A DNA stretch of 64,000 nt, from contig OZ316898.1 in assembly GCA_973895155.1 (NCBI GenBank), forward strand, positions 1,240,001 to 1,304,000, given 5' to 3'. Positions within the stretch are counted from its first letter, which is position 1. Each line of letters begins with the position of its first letter. Source of the stretch: Marsupella aquatica (Eukaryota > Marchantiophyta). Shown here piece by piece: positions 61,040 to 64,000 of this stretch. The position numbers and the translations under genes were made by a program. The notes under the pieces were generated by a model. That model ran no database searches and had not been told where the DNA came from. It was given only the letters and a program-made list of their open reading frames with translations.

Positions 61040-61361
61040 TGTTAGATATTGCTCTAGTCTTGTGACTCTTGTGCTAACCACAGTTAGGCTAACTCGGGTT
61101 AGGACCTAGCTAAGGTTAGCGGTAGTGCTGTTGTGCATATAGCCAGGACTGGTGCCAGACCCGGGGGGAACTTAGGCTCATTGTTACGGAGCTAGTTGAG
61201 AGATAGGGAGAGCTTATGCTGTGGATGCTTGGTATGGCCGGTCGGCCTAGAGTGCAGTAAAGCTCTTGTGAGTTCCCGTGGACCACGTATCTCTCTGTGT
61301 CGACTATTGTGCGTTGGATGGTTCATGGGCTTGCCGTTACGAATGTCGTTTATGCTCAACA
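61040..61361 (+). repeat. 3' LTR (322 bp)
   Basis: Differs from the 5' LTR by seven transitions and lacks its 22-bp segment; otherwise identical. Confidence 0.97.
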
Positions 61362-61419
61362 CTCACTAGAAGAAGAGATGGTGTTGTGAGTGATAGTTTT
61401 TCTTTCAACATGATTTATT

Positions 61420-62280
61420 TTGGTGCTTGCTTGCAAGCTATAACTGCCCTGTATTTATCTTGAAATTTCTCTGAGAGATATACTTCATTTACCCCTAAAT
61501 TGAGAAATGTTACTTGACTTACCCCATGAGGCCCCATGTAGTTTTGGGTACTTTTCTCGGGGGGTTAACTAAGTGACTGTATATTATATTTGAAGAATAT
61601 TCTCTATTTTCAATATTATAACCTATTTTAATTTATAAAAAAGCATATATTAAAGAATATTCTATAAATATGAGTTTGTAATACCATCTTTGTCTCCTAC
61701 ACTTTTTAAAATGTTACTTGAATGACCCCATGAGGTCCCATGTAATTTTGGGTACTTTTCTCGTGGGGTTAACTAAGTGACTATATATTTTGGGCTACCA
61801 CATGAGATTCTAGTTTAATATAAATAGACCTATTTTTATAAAAAAGAACATTCCAAAAATATTCTCTATTTTCAATATTATAACCTATTTTAATTTATAA
61901 AAGACATATATTAAAGGATATTCTATAAACATGAGTTTGTAATACCTTCTTTGACTCCTACACTTTTTAAAGTTAATTTTTGTCAAAAATACATATTTTG
62001 GATTACACGTGGTTCCTAAGATTTTTGATAATCAACCCCCAGACATGTACTTTCATATTGGTCTATCAAAGGTCTGGATCACTCATGGGGTCTAGCAAGT
62101 AACATTTTTCCTTGCAAAATGACTTTTTTGGTGCTTGCTTGCAAGCTACATCTACCCGGCCTGTGTTTTTTCTCAGGATTTCTATGAGAGATATACTTTA
62201 TGGACCCCATGAGGCCCCATGTGGTATTTGGTACCTTCATTTAAGGTCTCTCAGAGGTCTGGATCAAAATGTGGTAATGT
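61420..62280. repeat. Tandem duplicated host unit, one unit carrying the TIR element
   Basis: A unit beginning TTTGGTGCTTGCTTGCAAGC at about 61420 repeats at about 62128. Both continue with GAGAGATATACTT and CCCCATGAGGCCCCATGT. The first unit is interrupted at GTACTTT by the TIR element; the second continues straight through GGTACCTTCATTT and is an empty counterpart. Confidence 0.75.
61556..62046. mobile_element. TIR element (same family as 1649-1934), tandemly duplicated
   Basis: Copy 1 starts at 61556 and copy 2 at 61760, each preceded by GTACTTTT. The right end at about 62040 (AATCAACCCCC plus a few bases) is followed by GTACTTTC at 62047-62054, an imperfect 8-bp target duplication. Copy 1 lacks about 66 bp that copy 2 has (the part around GGGCTACCACATGAG). 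The duplication includes about 45 bp of host flank, so it arose after insertion. Confidence 0.7.
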
Positions 62281-62479
62281 AGGGTGTGCACTCATTGATT
62301 TAAAGAAAATAACAACTAAGATATATCATGGTACTCATGTACGTTAGCATTCCTACAAGGGCAGACAATGACCACAAGATGGTGATTAGTGACCGTGAGA
62401 TGGTGACCAATGACCGTGAGAGGGTGACCGGTGACCACAAGACAGTGACTGCCAAACTCCATGTTTAAGACTCCCTATT

Positions 62480-63022
62480 TAGTGTCAAGGAACTGGTAAT
62501 CAGAGTAGTTATTAGTGCATGTCAAGCACAGTTGCACTTGAGTTATGGTTTAGGACATAAAATACACTTACAGCCAAGACAGAATAGTTATGTGTTACCA
62601 AAATACATACCCCATGATGAAGCAATAACCAAAATGTTAAAGGAGAACTTTGACACGCCCTATTATACTACTAGGAAGCATGATCGTAGAACTTTAGGAC
62701 ATACAAGTCACTTATGGCCAGGACAGAATAGTTATGTGTTACCAAAATACATACCCCATAATGAAACAGTTTCCAAAATGTTAAAGAAGAACTTTGACAT
62801 GCCCTATTATACTACTAGGAAGCATGGTCGTAGAACTTTGACACCCCTATTATACTGCTAGGAAGCATGGTGGTAGCTAACGTAACAAAGTGTTACAGTA
62901 TAACTTTGACACACCCTATATTATACTATTAGGAAGCATGGTCGTAGCTAACGTAACAAAGTGTTACAGTATAACTTTGACACACCCTATATTATTATAG
63001 TATTAGGAAGCATGGTCGTAGC
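62480..63022. repeat. Two successive tandem arrays (about 145 bp x 2, then 75-85 bp x 3)
   Basis: First array: units with CAGAATAGTTATGTGTTACC and AAAATGTTAAAG at about 62579 and 62723. Second array: units with AACTTTGACAC, CCCTAT and AGGAAGCATGGTCGTAGC at about 62834-63022. Both share the AGGAAGCATG block, so the second probably derives from the first. A 109-codon frame (62532-62861) spans the first array. Confidence 0.75.
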
Positions 63023-63907
63023 GAACTTGTGTGTACGAAAGACCTTAGTGAATCTCGGTGCTCTAGGGCCACGTACATCACCTGGAATTGTGGGGTTGGT
63101 TGACGTGGGAGCCACCGACGCACTTTCCATTTTGCTCCCCCGTTGAATTAACCCCCTCGGATAGGAAGACCCAAATGCCCAAAGCGCTTTCCAAACTGCA
63201 CCACACGCAAGAAATCACTTTCGGGCGAAAGAAATTCTAAAAAAGAAGCAATCCAAAGTCTGGATGCATCCTGGGACAAGAAACCGAGTTGATCGTTGAT
63301 CGATTTCTTCTTATAAAGTGAACGACGTCTGAGCCATCCGCTGTTTAGATGGATGGCCCAAGACGAACGATTCCTGTAAAATTGAGTGATTGAGTGGATC
63401 TGTTTCCGGACTTCTCCCTTTTTTCCCGGCCTTGGAATTGGGGTAATCGCTGTTCACGAAAAGACTCCAGAACGAGCATCTTTGCTGTCTTTTTTGTTTT
63501 AGTATTTGTGGATGAAATGTCGTGTGTGATCACGGAATCGTGGTGGACCTCGCTTCATGGATCGTGTTTCCTCTGATGCACAGCAAGAGAGAGCGAGGGA
63601 GAGAGAAGAATGAAGAATTCAATTCTTACCTACAAATTCATTGATTGAATTGACTTAGAAGGTGTAGTGACAGAAATTCTTACAGATCTGATTTTGTAGG
63701 ACGTGAATCGGAGCCAACTGGTGAGAGCGAAGAAGTGGTGGTCTTGCTTTCAAGGCGAGGAAGAAAAGAGGATGATCGTGTTCGCTGGATGAGGAGGACA
63801 GAGATGTACAGATGAACGATTGCAGAGAAGGACAGCATCGACAGGAAGGACGGAGGGAGGGGTGAGGACGACGAAGAGAGCGGATTGGAGGGGCGCGGGG
63901 AGACGAT
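63023..63907 (+). other. Upstream region of the last gene; candidate TATA at 63312
   Basis: Contains TATAAAG at 63312-63318 and a purine-rich GAGAGAGAGA-type stretch from 63580 to 63900 that looks like a plant 5' leader. Short frames here are not supported as genes. Confidence 0.3.
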
Positions 63908-64000
63908 ATGGGTGACGAGAATGCTGCAGTGGCTGTCGCTATGCTGGACGGAGAGACGCCTCAGAGGAAGAAGAATTGGGAAGGGGATTGGCCGAAGAGC
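63908..64000 (+). CDS. Possible first exon of a gene cut by the window end
   Basis: ATG in GATATGGGT opens a frame that stays open to the window edge (31 codons, beginning MGDENAAVAVAML and containing QRKKNWEGDWPKS). It follows a GA-rich leader-like stretch. No domain can be recognised from so little sequence. Confidence 0.35.
   Translation, partial: MGDENAAVAVAMLDGETPQRKKNWEGDWPKS

Larger units (their letters stand above)
54724..61361 (+). mobile_element. Complete Ty1/copia LTR retrotransposon, coding region broken
   Basis: 6638 bp bounded by LTRs (TGTTAG...CTCAACA) and a perfect 5-bp target duplication CTCAC at 54719-54723 and 61362-61366. Order inside: 5' LTR, primer site, long leader, gag, protease, integrase, reverse transcriptase, RNase H, polypurine tract, 3' LTR. 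Integrase before reverse transcriptase defines Ty1/copia. The LTRs differ by seven transitions and a 22-bp indel, so it inserted fairly recently. Despite this, gag-pol carries three frame changes and three nonsense codons, so it cannot make its own proteins. Confidence 0.97.

Overview
This is a window of nuclear DNA from a land plant or close streptophyte relative. The evidence is a plant-type PIR/SRA1 gene with about 30 exons, a plant-type complex I NDUFB2 gene, a multi-exon class 3 aldehyde dehydrogenase, GT-AG introns, and an intact-ended Ty1/copia element whose primer site resembles the initiator-tRNA type. The many non-coding repeats, HUH-endonuclease relics and an intronless ERG2-type sterol isomerase make a non-flowering lineage (bryophyte, lycophyte, fern or streptophyte alga) more likely than an angiosperm. 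That placement is inference.

Layout. 0-3.4 kb: retroelement-like sequence with a 286-bp TIR element carrying an 8-bp target duplication. 3.5-4.6 kb: a two-exon short-chain dehydrogenase (+). 5.2-6.1 kb: a tandem duplication and a probable MITE. 7.6-12.0 kb: a ten-exon ALDH3 gene (-) with a pyrimidine-rich (on +) upstream region. 14.2-16.5 kb: two nested non-autonomous Helitrons, with a paralogous empty site that supports insertion between A and T. 16.5-18.3 kb: tandem duplications. 18.9-30.2 kb: PIR/SRA1 (-), the WAVE-complex subunit, reconstructed over 30 exons to about 1313 aa with no frame break. 31.3-33.9 kb: tandem repeats, then a decayed HUH-endonuclease gene of replitron type (-). 35-37.2 kb: degenerate repeats. 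40.7-41.9 kb: a third Helitron-like end with the same minisatellite, in the opposite orientation. 44.6-45.5 kb: an exon encoding thirteen 21-residue repeats (-). 46.1-47.0 kb: NDUFB2 (-, three short exons). 50.1-50.8 kb: an intronless ERG2/sigma-1-type sterol isomerase (+). 54.7-61.4 kb: a complete but coding-dead Ty1/copia element with a CTCAC target duplication. 61.4-62.3 kb: a tandem duplication in which one unit carries the 8-bp-TSD TIR element and the other is empty. 63.9 kb to the end: the possible first exon of another gene.

The host genes serve unrelated housekeeping roles: actin nucleation control, mitochondrial respiration, aldehyde detoxification and sterol synthesis. There is no operon-like logic. 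The unusual content is in the mobile DNA and in the tandem-repeat protein. Exon boundaries were placed by reading GT/AG sites and checking phase by hand. Homology calls come from recognised family motifs, not from a search.
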